This document shows positions 33,260 through 43,060 of a stretch of DNA of 64,000 bases, piece after piece. A model generated the notes under the pieces. It did no database searches. It was given only the letters and a program-made list of their open reading frames with translations, and was not told the origin of the DNA. Position 1 is the first letter of the stretch. Every line of letters starts with the position of its first letter. The DNA comes from an uncultured Lachnospiraceae bacterium (GTDB lineage Bacteria; Bacillota; Clostridia; Lachnospirales; Lachnospiraceae), in assembly GCA_910578645.1 (NCBI GenBank), contig CAJTQI010000009.1:1-64000 (forward strand), written 5' to 3'. Made by a program: the position numbers and the translations under genes.

Positions 33260-34588
33260 ATGGCGGAAATGATGGAGCAATTAAGCCTGTTTGATGACAG
33301 GAAAACGGCAGCGCCCTTGGCGAGCCGGTTGCGGCCGGTAACTTTGGAAGATTATGTGGGCCAGAAACATTTGATTGGGAAAGGAAAGCTTCTTAGGCGT
33401 CTGATTGAGGATGACCAGGTCTCTTCTATGATATTCTGGGGACCGCCAGGGGTGGGTAAGACGACTCTTGCGCGGATTATTGCGGAGAGGACGAGAGCGG
33501 AATTTATAGAGTTTAGCGCGGTGTCAAGCGGCATTAAGGAAATTAAGGAAGTGATGGCACAGGCGGAGCAAAACCGTAAGATGGGGATTCGGACGTTGCT
33601 GTTTACGGATGAGATTCACCGTTTCAACAAGGCTCAGCAGGATGCCTTTCTTCCCTATGTGGAGAATGGCAGTATTATCTTAATCGGCGCTACCACCGAG
33701 AATCCTTCCTTTGAAATTAACTCTGCGTTACTGTCCCGTTGTAAAGTATTTATCCTAAAGGCATTGGAGGAGGATGAGTTACGAGAATTGTTGGGACATG
33801 CGCTCAAAAGTCCGACAGGATTGGGAAGTATGCCTATTAATATAGAAGATTCCCATCTCGCAGCGATTGCCCGGTTTGCCAACGGAGATGCGAGGACGGC
33901 GCTTAATACGTTGGAGATGGCCGTGTCAAACGGCAGGATGGATGAGGACGGGAAAGTATGGGTGGACGAAGAAGTATTGTCGCAGTGCATGAACCGTCGT
34001 TCCCTTTTGTATGACAAGAACGGGGAAGAACATTACAACCTGATTTCCGCATTGCATAAGTCTATGCGTAACAGTGACCCGGACGCGGCGGTATATTGGA
34101 TGTGCAGGATGTTGGACGGCGGGGAGGAGCCTTTATATATTGCCAGGAGGCTTGTACGGTTCGCCAGTGAAGACGTAGGCATGGCGGACCCTGGCGCGCT
34201 GCAGATGGCGGTGGCCGTCTACCAGGCATGCCATTTCCTTGGGATGCCGGAATGCGACGTACATTTGACCCATGCCGTTGTCTATCTTGCCATGGCGCCC
34301 AAATCCAATGCGCTTTACAGTGCGTGTGAAGCCTGTAAGGCAGATATCAAGAAGCTTCCGGCAGAGCCGGTTCCTTTACAGATATGCAATGCCCCGACAG
34401 ATTTGATGAAGAAGTTGGATTATGGCAAGGGATATATATATGCCCATGATACCGAAGAGAAGCTGACGAAAATGCAGTGCTTGCCGGAGTCACTGGCGGG
34501 CAGACGTTATTACCGGCCAACTAAAGAGGGCGCGGAGAGGCAGGTAAGGGAACGGTTGGAAGAAATTTTGACATGGAGACAGACATAA
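33260..34588 (+). CDS. rarA: Replication-associated recombination protein RarA/MgsA
   Basis: AAA+ ATPase related to clamp loaders that acts at stalled replication forks. The 442-residue protein has QLSLFDD near the N-terminus, a common clamp-interacting-type motif. Walker A is in FWGPPGVGKTTLARII, Walker B in LLFTDEIHRFNKAQQD, sensor 1 in LIGATTENPSFEIN and the arginine finger region in LLSRCKVF. The C-terminal tetramerisation domain ends with GRRYYRPTKEGAER. It is monocistronic by spacing. Confidence 0.95.
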   Translation: MAEMMEQLSLFDDRKTAAPLASRLRPVTLEDYVGQKHLIGKGKLLRRLIEDDQVSSMIFWGPPGVGKTTLARIIAERTRAEFIEFSAVSSGIKEIKEVMAQAEQNRKMGIRTLLFTDEIHRFNKAQQDAFLPYVENGSIILIGATTENPSFEINSALLSRCKVFILKALEEDELRELLGHALKSPTGLGSMPINIEDSHLAAIARFANGDARTALNTLEMAVSNGRMDEDGKVWVDEEVLSQCMNRRSLLYDKNGEEHYNLISALHKSMRNSDPDAAVYWMCRMLDGGEEPLYIARRLVRFASEDVGMADPGALQMAVAVYQACHFLGMPECDVHLTHAVVYLAMAPKSNALYSACEACKADIKKLPAEPVPLQICNAPTDLMKKLDYGKGYIYAHDTEEKLTKMQCLPESLAGRRYYRPTKEGAERQVRERLEEILTWRQT

Positions 34589-34644
34589 TATAGTATACTT
34601 TGTCGTAAATATTAAGCAAAAATTAAGATTTCTAAAAAGTGTCC

Positions 34645-34673
34645 TTGTAAAAGGTGCACAATTCCGTTATAAT
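34645..34673 (+). promoter_or_regulatory. Promoter of the OPT transporter operon
   Basis: TTGTAA (34645-34650), 17-base spacer, TATAAT (34668-34673), 43 bases before the start codon. Confidence 0.6.
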
Positions 34674-34716
34674 CTAATGGTATCAAAAGATTAAAATAAC
34701 TAAGGGAGAAGGAGAC

Positions 34717-36615
34717 ATGAACGAAAACAAAGAGTTCAAACCGTATATTCCGGCAGAGAAGATTACACCGGAATTTACAGTGACATCGATTATCATGGGA
34801 ATTATCCTGGCGGTAGTCTTCGGTGCGGCCAACGCATATCTGGGACTGCGCGTGGGTATGACCGTATCCGCCTCTATTCCGGCGGCAGTTATTTCCATGG
34901 GTGTTATCCGTGTCATCATGAAGAAAAACTCCATTTTGGAGAGTAACATGGTACAGACCATCGGTTCTGCGGGTGAGTCGCTCGCGGCGGGTGCAATCTT
35001 TACCATGCCTGCCTTGTTCTTGTGGGCAGAGGAAGGGCTGTGCGATATGCCAAGCCTGGTGGAAATTACATTGATTGCCCTGTGCGGCGGCGTACTTGGC
35101 GTGTTATTTATGATTCCGTTGCGTAATGCGTTGATTGTGAAGGAACATGCAACGCTCCTTTATCCGGAAGGCACCGCATGTGCGGAAGTGCTTCTTGCGG
35201 GTGAGGAGGGAGGCTCTAACGCTTCCACAGTATTTAGCGGTATGGGGCTTGCTGCGATATTCAAATTCCTTGTGGATGGGATTAAAGTGATTCCCGCAGA
35301 CATTGCGGCAGAATTCCGTTCCTTTAAGGGTGAGCTTGGTATGGAAGTATATCCGGCGCTTCTTGGCGTTGGCTACATTGTAGGACCCAGGATTGCGTCT
35401 TACATGTTTGTCGGTTCACTGTTTGGATGGATGGTTATTATTCCGATGATTTGTCTGTTCGGGGCGGATACATGGATGTATCCGGCTGAGGTGGGCACCA
35501 CAATCGGACAGATGTATGAGAGTGGCGGCGCATCCTCGATTTGGGGCTCATATGTGCGGTATATCGGTGCGGGTGCAATCGCAACGGGAGGTATCATATC
35601 CCTTATTAAATCACTTCCGCTTATCGTTACTACTTTCAGGGATTCCATTAGAAGTATGATGGGCGGCAAGAACACGAGCAATGCCAGGACAGCGCAGGAT
35701 TTGCCTATGAATATTGTTTTGATTGGCATTGCGGCAATGATTGTTATTATATGGCTTGTTCCGGCGATTCCGGTTAATATTATCGGCGCGCTTTTGATTG
35801 TTGTGTTTGGTTTCTTCTTTGCAACCGTATCATCCCGTATGGTAGGCTTAATCGGAAGTTCCAATAACCCGGTATCCGGTATGGCAATCGCAACGCTTCT
35901 GATTGCGACAATTACCATTAAGGCTACAGGCGACAGCGGTATTACAGGTATGATGGGCGCCATTGCTATCGGTTCCGTCATCTGTATTATTGCAGCGATT
36001 GCAGGCGATACTTCCCAGGATTTGAAGACCGGTTATCTGCTTGGTGCAACACCGAAGAAACAGCAGATAGGCGAGTTGGTCGGTGTGGTAGCGTCAGGTC
36101 TTGCCATCGGCGGCGTTCTCTATCTTTTGAATGCGGCATGGGGTTATGGCGGTGCGGAAGTACCGGCGCCTCAGGCGACACTGATGAAGATGATTGTAGA
36201 AGGCATTATGGGCGGTGAGCTGCCTTGGACGCTTGTATTTATCGGCGTATTTTTGGCATTGGGACTGGAAATTTTACGGATTCCGGTTATGCCTTTTGCC
36301 ATTGGTCTGTACCTGCCAATCTATCTGAATGCAAGTATTATGATTGGCGGCGTTGTGCGTATGCTTATGGATGGACGCAAGAAAGTGGATGAGAAGACGA
36401 AAGAACGTCAGTCCACAGACGGTACGCTGTACTGTGCAGGTATGATTGCGGGCGAAGGCCTGGTAGGTATTATCCTGGCGATTCTTGCGGTAGTCGGCGT
36501 CAGCATGGATTTCTCCGGTACCATGAACCTTGGCAATATCGGCGGTGTTATCCTGATGGCTGTGATGATTCTGTGTCTGCTGAAATTCTCTATGTGGAAG
36601 AAGAGCAAGAACTGA
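34717..36615 (+). CDS. OPT family oligopeptide transporter
   Basis: A 632-residue secondary transporter with about 15 hydrophobic segments, of the bacterial branch of the OPT family (proton-coupled uptake of small peptides or metal chelates). Typical segments are PEFTVTSIIMGIILAVVFGA, NAYLGLRVGMTVSASIPAAV and ILRIPVMPFAIGLYLP. RBS GGGAGAAGGAG precedes ATG 34717. The stop overlaps the next start (TGATG), coupling it to a PqqD-like protein. The substrate is not visible from sequence. Confidence 0.9.
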   Translation: MNENKEFKPYIPAEKITPEFTVTSIIMGIILAVVFGAANAYLGLRVGMTVSASIPAAVISMGVIRVIMKKNSILESNMVQTIGSAGESLAAGAIFTMPALFLWAEEGLCDMPSLVEITLIALCGGVLGVLFMIPLRNALIVKEHATLLYPEGTACAEVLLAGEEGGSNASTVFSGMGLAAIFKFLVDGIKVIPADIAAEFRSFKGELGMEVYPALLGVGYIVGPRIASYMFVGSLFGWMVIIPMICLFGADTWMYPAEVGTTIGQMYESGGASSIWGSYVRYIGAGAIATGGIISLIKSLPLIVTTFRDSIRSMMGGKNTSNARTAQDLPMNIVLIGIAAMIVIIWLVPAIPVNIIGALLIVVFGFFFATVSSRMVGLIGSSNNPVSGMAIATLLIATITIKATGDSGITGMMGAIAIGSVICIIAAIAGDTSQDLKTGYLLGATPKKQQIGELVGVVASGLAIGGVLYLLNAAWGYGGAEVPAPQATLMKMIVEGIMGGELPWTLVFIGVFLALGLEILRIPVMPFAIGLYLPIYLNASIMIGGVVRMLMDGRKKVDEKTKERQSTDGTLYCAGMIAGEGLVGIILAILAVVGVSMDFSGTMNLGNIGGVILMAVMILCLLKFSMWKKSKN

Positions 36616-36968
36616 TGAAGAAGAGCAAACAGAAACAAAACTATCTCGACCTGGTTCCGGAGAGGGCTCCTGAGCTTAAATGGAGCCAGGATGAAGACGG
36701 TATTATCGTTCTGGAAGTGGAGAACACAGGTGTTTTTAACCGTATCGCGCAGAAACTTTTTAAACGTCCCAGATATACCAAGGTACATATGGAGAAATAT
36801 GGTAGTTTTTTGTGGCCCTTGATTGACGGGAAAAAGACGGTGATGGAACTTGCGGACATCCAGAAAGAGGAGTTTGGTGAGGAGGTGGAGCCTCTTTACC
36901 CGCGTGTTGTGAAGTACATGCAGATTATGGAGAGCTATCACTTTATTTCATTTGCGAAGGGAAAGTAA
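36615..36968 (+). CDS. PqqD-like small protein coupled to the OPT transporter
   Basis: A 117-residue protein with the PqqD fold pattern: strands around LVPERAPELKWSQDEDGIIV, then FLWPLIDGKKTVMELADI and EEVEPLYPRVVKYMQIM. PqqD domains bind leader peptides of ribosomally made peptides and hand them to modifying enzymes. No radical SAM enzyme or precursor is nearby, so the role beside a peptide transporter is open. ATG 36615 overlaps the OPT stop by one base. Confidence 0.75.
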   Translation: MKKSKQKQNYLDLVPERAPELKWSQDEDGIIVLEVENTGVFNRIAQKLFKRPRYTKVHMEKYGSFLWPLIDGKKTVMELADIQKEEFGEEVEPLYPRVVKYMQIMESYHFISFAKGK

Positions 36969-37006
36969 TCTACTTGTGCAGGCCGGCGAGAATAGGAGAT
37001 ATGAAT

Positions 37007-37108
37007 ATGTCATATGAAACAGTAAAATTAATCGTGACGGTTGCCTTTATCGTGTTGGTGGTCATTACCGTAGTAGGCAACATCAGGAAGAAAAATAAGA
37101 AAGACTAA
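37007..37108 (+). CDS. 33-residue single-helix membrane microprotein
   Basis: MSYETVKLIVTVAFIVLVVI followed by a short TVVGN turn and the basic tail RKKNKKD. AGGAG at 36994-36998 places the start at 37007 (an ATG at 37001 is too close). It follows the PqqD-like gene by 38 bases and ends just before a terminator, so it is the third gene of the OPT operon. The helix and basic tail suggest a regulator or accessory subunit of the transporter; inference only. Confidence 0.6.
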   Translation: MSYETVKLIVTVAFIVLVVITVVGNIRKKNKKD

Positions 37109-37123
37109 AGAAGAAGGAAAGAA

Positions 37124-37158
37124 AAAAGGGCAGCCGTGTCAATGCGGTTGCCCTTTTC
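37124..37158. terminator. Bidirectional terminator between convergent units
   Basis: AAAAGGGCAGCCG/CGGTTGCCCTTTT with T-rich ends on both strands. It serves the OPT operon and, on the minus strand, the response regulator gene. Confidence 0.8.
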
Positions 37159-38740
37159 CGTTAAATTCCGTAGGAGTCATTCCATAATATTTCTTAAAAA
37201 CGGTGTTGAAGTGTTTTACGGAGACAAATCCTGTCTGAGCGGCTACTTCATAGATTTTCAGCCTGGGATTTTGCCCAAGCAGCCTGGCGGCCTGTTCCAT
37301 CCTGATTCTGAGCAGATATTTCGTGTAGGGTTCTTTTAGCGTCTTGTGGAACAGGTCGCTTAGGTAACTACTGTTTACGCCACAGTGGTTGGCCACGTCG
37401 GAGAGGGAAATACTTTCCTGATAATGGGCTAAAATATATTTTTTGGCTTTGGCAGTCAGCTCGCCGGACTCAGGTACAGGAGTCTTACAGGGAGATGTCA
37501 TCAATGCACATAACGTAGCAGTGAGAATTTGTATGCCTGTGGACTTATCCGGAAGCCCTGCACTTTGATAAAGATTAGCCTGACGGAACAGTTCATCGTA
37601 GGCTTTGCTCCTGTAGGAAGGATTGACTCTGGCACGTTCGCAGACCATTTGAATCAGATAGCAACCGAGACGCAGCATGGTGGAAATGTCTCTTTCTTTT
37701 TGCAGCAAAGAGTACGCTTTGCCGACACAAAGATACAGACGCTCTACATTACAGGTAAGGTAATCGGTATAAATCTGCTCGTCCAGAGCCTGCATATGCC
37801 GGATAAAATCCGAATATTCTCCGGTTTTGTCAGAAAGGATTGGAGCGGATTGTATTAACAGGGACAGAGGCGTGATATCATAGATATCCTGCAGGGCGTA
37901 AGGAAGCTCTAAGATATCGTTCACCGGTTTGCTGCCAAAGACTGTGATTTTGGGCATGTTTCCTGCGTGGCTCTGCTTAGTGATGGCAGCATACAAGACC
38001 TGGAATTGCTGTGTCAATTGGGCGGCGGAAAAGGCGTTTAAGAGAATATAGGTGGCCCCGTCTGTGTTGTAAAGCGCAGTATAGCCATAGTCTTTACATA
38101 TATCCTGCAGGATTTGGTTCAGCCGCAAGTGGTCGGTAGTCACATCAAACGCTCTATGGTTTTTGAGAAAGAGGCTTAATGTGTCGGGAACACATTTCAA
38201 AAGCATATAGATGTCGGATGGGCATGTAATGCCGTGGGATTGCATTTTGTGGAAAAGCTCATAAGTCAGTTCGCTATTTTCTTCCAGAATCGAGCCGACG
38301 AGGGCTTTTTGCAGTTCTTCTTCGCCTGATATATTGGCGCAGGACAGAAACCCGTAAGGACGTTGTTCGTCCAACCTTCTGGCCACCGCCTCCAGAAGCT
38401 GAATCAAGTTCTGGTCTACCAGAGGTTTGAGGAGATAGTCCGTTACCCGGTACTGGATGGCTGACCTGGCATACTCGAAATCATCGTACCCGGAAATAAT
38501 AATGACAATAATGGCAGGGAAATTATCGGCAATATATTTGGCCAGGCTGAGTCCGTCCACCTCCGGCATGCGGATGTCGGTGATGACTACGTCAAAATGT
38601 TGTTTCTTAATAAGGGCGATTGCTTCCAGTCCGTCTTCGGCGATTCCGCTAACCTGGAATTTACTTGTATAGGATGGGATACTGCCCGCCAGGTAAGTAC
38701 GCATTAATTTCTCATCGTCAACTACTAAGATGTGATACAT
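37139..38740 (-). CDS. YesN-like response regulator (REC + AraC HTH)
   Basis: A 533-residue response regulator. The receiver domain (MYHILVVDDEKLMRTYLAGS) has the phospho-acceptor Asp55 in VVITDIRMPEVDG. A long linker domain of about 300 residues follows. The C-terminal AraC-type double helix-turn-helix is SLSDVANHCGVNSSYLSDLF, then QTGFVSVKHFNTVFKKYYG. This is the YesN layout common in carbohydrate loci of Firmicutes. Its start overlaps the end of the kinase gene by 23 bases. The divergent ABC transporter and GH66 genes are the likely targets. Confidence 0.93.
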   Translation of the reverse strand: MYHILVVDDEKLMRTYLAGSIPSYTSKFQVSGIAEDGLEAIALIKKQHFDVVITDIRMPEVDGLSLAKYIADNFPAIIVIIISGYDDFEYARSAIQYRVTDYLLKPLVDQNLIQLLEAVARRLDEQRPYGFLSCANISGEEELQKALVGSILEENSELTYELFHKMQSHGITCPSDIYMLLKCVPDTLSLFLKNHRAFDVTTDHLRLNQILQDICKDYGYTALYNTDGATYILLNAFSAAQLTQQFQVLYAAITKQSHAGNMPKITVFGSKPVNDILELPYALQDIYDITPLSLLIQSAPILSDKTGEYSDFIRHMQALDEQIYTDYLTCNVERLYLCVGKAYSLLQKERDISTMLRLGCYLIQMVCERARVNPSYRSKAYDELFRQANLYQSAGLPDKSTGIQILTATLCALMTSPCKTPVPESGELTAKAKKYILAHYQESISLSDVANHCGVNSSYLSDLFHKTLKEPYTKYLLRIRMEQAARLLGQNPRLKIYEVAAQTGFVSVKHFNTVFKKYYGMTPTEFNGKGQPH

Positions 38741-40592
38741 TGTCCTTTTCCTCCATAGTCTGTACCGTCTGTCTGTCAGGAATATATAATGTTATGGTGG
38801 TTCCCAGCCCGTAGGATGAGGCGACGGAGACGGTTGCCTTTTCGCCGAATTTCAGGGAAAGCCTCTTGCGGATATTAATGAGTCCGATGCTGCTGTGGGA
38901 AGGGGAGGGGGTCTGCCCGGGGGAGGCTGTCTGAGGAGAGGCGTTTTCCGTATTGTTGGCGGTATGGAGCCTGTTGTTGATTTCTTCCAGCTTGTCCGGC
39001 GGGATGCCCGGGCCGTTGTCAGATACCAGGATACGGTATCCGTCAAGTTCTTCCCGGAAAGAGATTTCAATATGTGTTTCCCGTCTTTGTTGTTCGCATC
39101 CGTGTTTGATGGCGTTTTCCACAAGGGGCTGTACCGAGAGTGAGGGCAGTATACACTGGCATAGTCTCGGTAGGGTTTCTATCTTGTAAGTCAGCTTGTC
39201 TTCATACCGAAGCTGCATGATAGAAAGGTAAGCCAAGCAAATATGTATTTCGTTTTCTAAAGGTATATTCTTGTCCACATTCATAATTCCGCCAAGATAG
39301 GAAGAAAAGGATTCGATAGCCCGGACAGCCTTGGTATTTTCACCGCATTTAATTAGCAGGCTTATGGTGTTCAGGGTGTTGTACATAAAGTGGGGCTTAA
39401 TCTGGCTGTACAGGGCATTGTATTGCGCTTCCTTGTAGAGATACTTGGTTTCATAGACCTCTTTTACCAATTGGTTGTTTCGGTGTAAAAACTGTCCCAG
39501 GTTATCCACCATTGTATTGAAAGATATCGTCAGATAACCAATTTCATCCTCTGTCCGCACAGGAGCGTGTACACCTAAGTCCCCGCTTTCCACGCTTCTC
39601 ATAAGGCGGATAATCTCCGCCAAAGGCGCCAGGAATTTTCTAATAAAAAAAGTAAAGAAGATGACGGAAGCAGCAATACAGACAGAGGCCAAAAATATGG
39701 TTTTTTGCATGTTTTCCCTGACCGGCTGCATCAGTTCTTCATAGGAATTTAGGGCAATGATTTTCAGACCGGAAGAGGCGATGGCGTAATGGTTTACAAT
39801 ATATTTGCGTCCTTGCATGTCGGTATAAAAATGTCCGTCCCAATCTTTGGGAGAGGGGCTTATGGAAGAAAGAAAATCTGTGCTTAGTTGTCCGTCACTC
39901 TCGTAAATAATCTGGTTTTGGTCGTTTATGATAAGGAGCGCACCGCCCTCTTGCAGTTCTACCCGGTCACATATCTTGTGGATGCCGGAATAATCGGCGT
40001 CCACTTTTATGACGCCCAGCACCAGGTTATTATTATTTTTGCTCCTGATTGGCCTGACAATAGAAAAAATCGGGATTTCTTTGCTGCCGAAGGCTTTTTC
40101 CAGATGGGGTGGAATATAGATGGGTTTTGTCCCCGAAAGAGCCTGTCTGTACCACGTGCTTTCCTGATAGGAGCTATAGTCCTCCATCTCGTAAGGCGTG
40201 CGTGTATAGGAATAGATATTTTCGGCATTCATAATATAAACCCGCAGGATTTCATCCCGTGGCAGTGTCATGACGAAAGCGAGAAAATCTTCTACCGTCC
40301 GCTTGGACGCTAACTGTCTGTCTGTGGAGGCAGGCGGATTTTCCAGGATGCCAAGGACATCATCGTTGTAATAGGGAGCTAACGTGAGGCGGTTTAATTC
40401 ATTTAAGTATGTGTTGATGTTGGCGCCGGTCTGTTCGATAATCTGTTGTGTCTGGCCGATTGTCTGTCCTGTTAACTGTCTGGAATATCTTTGGTAATTC
40501 AAAAAGGATACGGCGGATATAGACAGCACATGGAAGAGGCAAATCATGGCTACCAGTTTTGCTTTGAATGTGGGATGAATGATTTTGCTCAT
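38718..40592 (-). CDS. YesM-like sensor histidine kinase
   Basis: A 624-residue kinase: N-terminal membrane helix, extracellular Cache-like sensor of ~250 residues, second helix (TIFLASVCIAASVIFFTFFI), HAMP linker (FLAPLAEIIRLMRSVESGDL). The His_kinase box is ALYSQIKPHFMYNTLNTISL with His401, then an ATPase domain (PLVENAIKHGCEQ, ILVSDNGPGIPPDKL). ATG 40592 follows AAGGAGG, so the longer upstream in-frame start is rejected. Paired with the downstream YesN-like regulator; in known systems such kinases sense extracellular oligosaccharides with a binding protein. Confidence 0.93.
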   Translation of the reverse strand: MSKIIHPTFKAKLVAMICLFHVLSISAVSFLNYQRYSRQLTGQTIGQTQQIIEQTGANINTYLNELNRLTLAPYYNDDVLGILENPPASTDRQLASKRTVEDFLAFVMTLPRDEILRVYIMNAENIYSYTRTPYEMEDYSSYQESTWYRQALSGTKPIYIPPHLEKAFGSKEIPIFSIVRPIRSKNNNNLVLGVIKVDADYSGIHKICDRVELQEGGALLIINDQNQIIYESDGQLSTDFLSSISPSPKDWDGHFYTDMQGRKYIVNHYAIASSGLKIIALNSYEELMQPVRENMQKTIFLASVCIAASVIFFTFFIRKFLAPLAEIIRLMRSVESGDLGVHAPVRTEDEIGYLTISFNTMVDNLGQFLHRNNQLVKEVYETKYLYKEAQYNALYSQIKPHFMYNTLNTISLLIKCGENTKAVRAIESFSSYLGGIMNVDKNIPLENEIHICLAYLSIMQLRYEDKLTYKIETLPRLCQCILPSLSVQPLVENAIKHGCEQQRRETHIEISFREELDGYRILVSDNGPGIPPDKLEEINNRLHTANNTENASPQTASPGQTPSPSHSSIGLINIRKRLSLKFGEKATVSVASSYGLGTTITLYIPDRQTVQTMEEKDNVSHLSS

Positions 40593-40763
40593 GGATAACC
40601 TCCTTGTTTTTATTATTATGCAGAGGCAAAAAAATAGCAAGCATTAGATGATATATACAAAAAATTAGAACCTTCATCTAAAATATATGGTATTTTATAC
40701 AAAAAGAATGGATGTTAAGATGGAGACACATTACAAAACAGCAACGAAGGAGGAAATGTGAAG

Positions 40764-42161
40764 ATGAAGAAAAGAAGAGTGACGGCTTTACTTATGGCAA
40801 TGTCCATGGCGATAACGGGCCTGGCAGGATGTGGCCAGACAACCAAAGAAGAGGCAAAGACAGGAACAGGAGATGCCCAGGTACAGACGGCAGAGGAAAG
40901 GGCCGGGGAGAATGGTACGGAGGGTGTTGAGACGGCGGACAGCGGCGAGAAGGTGAACATCAAGCTCTTTACCGGAAAAATAGAGACCATCGACGTCATG
41001 AATGAGATTATCGAGGACTTTAATCAGTCCCAGGACCGGATTACGGTGGAGCAGGAATACCAGAAAGACGCCAGCAATATTATTAAGATTAAGTTTGCTT
41101 CGGACGAAGTACCGGATATCATGACCACCTATGAACAGGGGTTTGTGGATGAAGGAAAATATATGGATTTGTCTGACCAGGAAGAGTGGTGGAGCCGCAT
41201 GTCGCCGGACATGAAAACGGCATGTACGGACGTGAAACAGGAGAAGACTTTCCGCGTATGTACGAATATGACGATGGCGGGATTTTTCTACAACAAAGAG
41301 ATGTTTGCGGAGCTTGGCATTGAAGAGTTTCCCGACCAGTGGGATGAGTTTGTGGAAATGTTAGAAGAAATTAAGGCGCAGAAACCGGATGTTGTTCCCT
41401 GGTTTATCTTCGGAAGCGAGGCGTGGCATTTGGGACATCTGATTGAGTTTATTCCGCATGGCTATGTGAAGTCGGAACTGGGCACGCTAGAAGCCAAGAA
41501 GGCGATGCTTGGTAACGACCAGGGACAGCTCAAATTTGCGCAAACGGACGGCCCCATGGCAGTATTTGCAAGGAATATGAAGCAACTGCAGGAGAAGGGA
41601 CTCATTAATGAGGACGTTTTGACTGCCACCAACGACAATTGCGTGCAGGATTTCGTCAGCGGCAGGGCTGCCATGTTCAGCAATGGCATGTGGGCAATTT
41701 CCAGTGTCCTGGAAGCGTCGCCGGAGATGGAGGATAAGATTGGATTCGCGCCTTATCCGGCCTATATGCCAGGTTCTTCCCCGGTGGTGTTAAGTGCGGA
41801 GGATTCAGGTTATTCTATTTCGGCCACGACGGAACATAAGGAAGCGTGTATTGAATTTCTGAATTTCCTTTTCCTGCCGGAAAACCAGTTAAAATACTGT
41901 GAAGTGGCCAAAGCACCGAGTGCATTTAAAGATGTGACGGCAAAATGGGCGCCTGAGTCGGTTGTCAGTGAAGTCTCTGCAGCCTTGGAAAATGCCGTCA
42001 ATATCGGATACACCAACGAGAAACCTGCGGGATTTTCCGGGGACGATGCGGGCAGGATGTTACAGAATCTCTTTGCCGGACAGTATACGCCGGAAGAATT
42101 TGCACAGGCATATACGGATGCATGGAACGATGGATTTGGAGGAGCAGGCGACGGAGAATAA
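40764..42161 (+). CDS. Sugar ABC transporter substrate-binding lipoprotein
   Basis: A 465-residue extracellular solute-binding protein of the family 1 type. The signal peptide (KKRRVTALLMAMSMAITG) ends in lipobox LAGC with Cys23, so it is tethered to the membrane as a lipoprotein. The mature part begins with a polar Thr/Glu-rich linker and then VNIKLFTGKIETIDVMNEII. ATG 40764 is ten bases from AAGGAGG; GTG 40758 is an alternative start giving two more residues. Divergent from the kinase-regulator pair and followed by two permeases. No ATPase gene is present, so a shared MsmX-type ATPase is probably used. Confidence 0.92.
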   Translation: MKKRRVTALLMAMSMAITGLAGCGQTTKEEAKTGTGDAQVQTAEERAGENGTEGVETADSGEKVNIKLFTGKIETIDVMNEIIEDFNQSQDRITVEQEYQKDASNIIKIKFASDEVPDIMTTYEQGFVDEGKYMDLSDQEEWWSRMSPDMKTACTDVKQEKTFRVCTNMTMAGFFYNKEMFAELGIEEFPDQWDEFVEMLEEIKAQKPDVVPWFIFGSEAWHLGHLIEFIPHGYVKSELGTLEAKKAMLGNDQGQLKFAQTDGPMAVFARNMKQLQEKGLINEDVLTATNDNCVQDFVSGRAAMFSNGMWAISSVLEASPEMEDKIGFAPYPAYMPGSSPVVLSAEDSGYSISATTEHKEACIEFLNFLFLPENQLKYCEVAKAPSAFKDVTAKWAPESVVSEVSAALENAVNIGYTNEKPAGFSGDDAGRMLQNLFAGQYTPEEFAQAYTDAWNDGFGGAGDGE

Positions 42162-42188
42162 GGGCGTGCCCGGAAAGGATAGTCAGAC

Positions 42189-43058
42189 ATGAAAAACCGG
42201 AAAATAGGGTTACACCAGTTTATGGCTGTCCCGGCATTTGCATTGTATGCTGTTTTCTTTATCTATCCACTGCTTAAAGGAATTGGCTTGTGTTTCACGG
42301 ACTGGGACGGCATCGGGACGGCGCATTTTATCGGGTTAAAGAATTTTATTCATTTTTTTCATGACGAGAGGGCATTGTCGGATATCAGGACAACCGTATT
42401 ATTCACGCTCGGAAGTGCCCCACTATTAAACATAGTGGGGCTCATCTATGCCCTGTTGATGAACTCGGATTTTAAAGGTAAATCGGTGGCGCGGATGTGT
42501 ATTTATATGCCGGCCATTATCAGTCCCTTAATCATGGGATACATATGGTATTTTTTACTGCAGCCCGGAAGAGGGTTCCTCTATCACTTTTTCGACGGGC
42601 TTGGACATCCGGAATGGTTCGGAAACTGGATAGGGAGTTATAAGAGCGCCCTTTTCGTCCTAATCCTTGTCAATGTCTGGCAGTATGCGGGCATGACGAT
42701 GGTAATTTACTTAGCGGGGCTGCAGGGGATTTCCAAGGAACTGTACGAGGCGGCAAAGATTGACGGCGCCCGGTGGACAGACGGCTTCTTTCGTGTGACG
42801 CTGCCGCTTCTTGGGCCGTCCATAAGGATTAACGTCATTACGAATATTATCGGTTCCCTTTCTGTGTTTGACATTGTAATGTCGCTTACAGGGGGCGGGC
42901 CGGGTTACCAGACGGAGACGCTGAGTATCTATATCATGCGTATGTGCTATGGCAGTAAGACCGGATATTCGGTTGCCGTGGCGATTATTTTGTTTTTAAT
43001 CGTTTTAGTGCCGGTTGCAGCGGCGTCCTGGCTGATGAGGAAGAAGGAGGAAGAGTAG
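42189..43058 (+). CDS. Sugar ABC transporter permease (MalF type)
   Basis: A 289-residue inner-membrane permease with six helices. The N-terminus VPAFALYAVFFIYPLLKGIG is typical, and the ATPase-contact EAA loop is ELYEAAKIDGARWTDGFFRV. It pairs with the next permease to form the channel for the sugar taken up by the binding protein. 27 bases after the lipoprotein gene. Confidence 0.93.
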   Translation: MKNRKIGLHQFMAVPAFALYAVFFIYPLLKGIGLCFTDWDGIGTAHFIGLKNFIHFFHDERALSDIRTTVLFTLGSAPLLNIVGLIYALLMNSDFKGKSVARMCIYMPAIISPLIMGYIWYFLLQPGRGFLYHFFDGLGHPEWFGNWIGSYKSALFVLILVNVWQYAGMTMVIYLAGLQGISKELYEAAKIDGARWTDGFFRVTLPLLGPSIRINVITNIIGSLSVFDIVMSLTGGGPGYQTETLSIYIMRMCYGSKTGYSVAVAIILFLIVLVPVAAASWLMRKKEEE

Positions 43059-43060
43059 GT

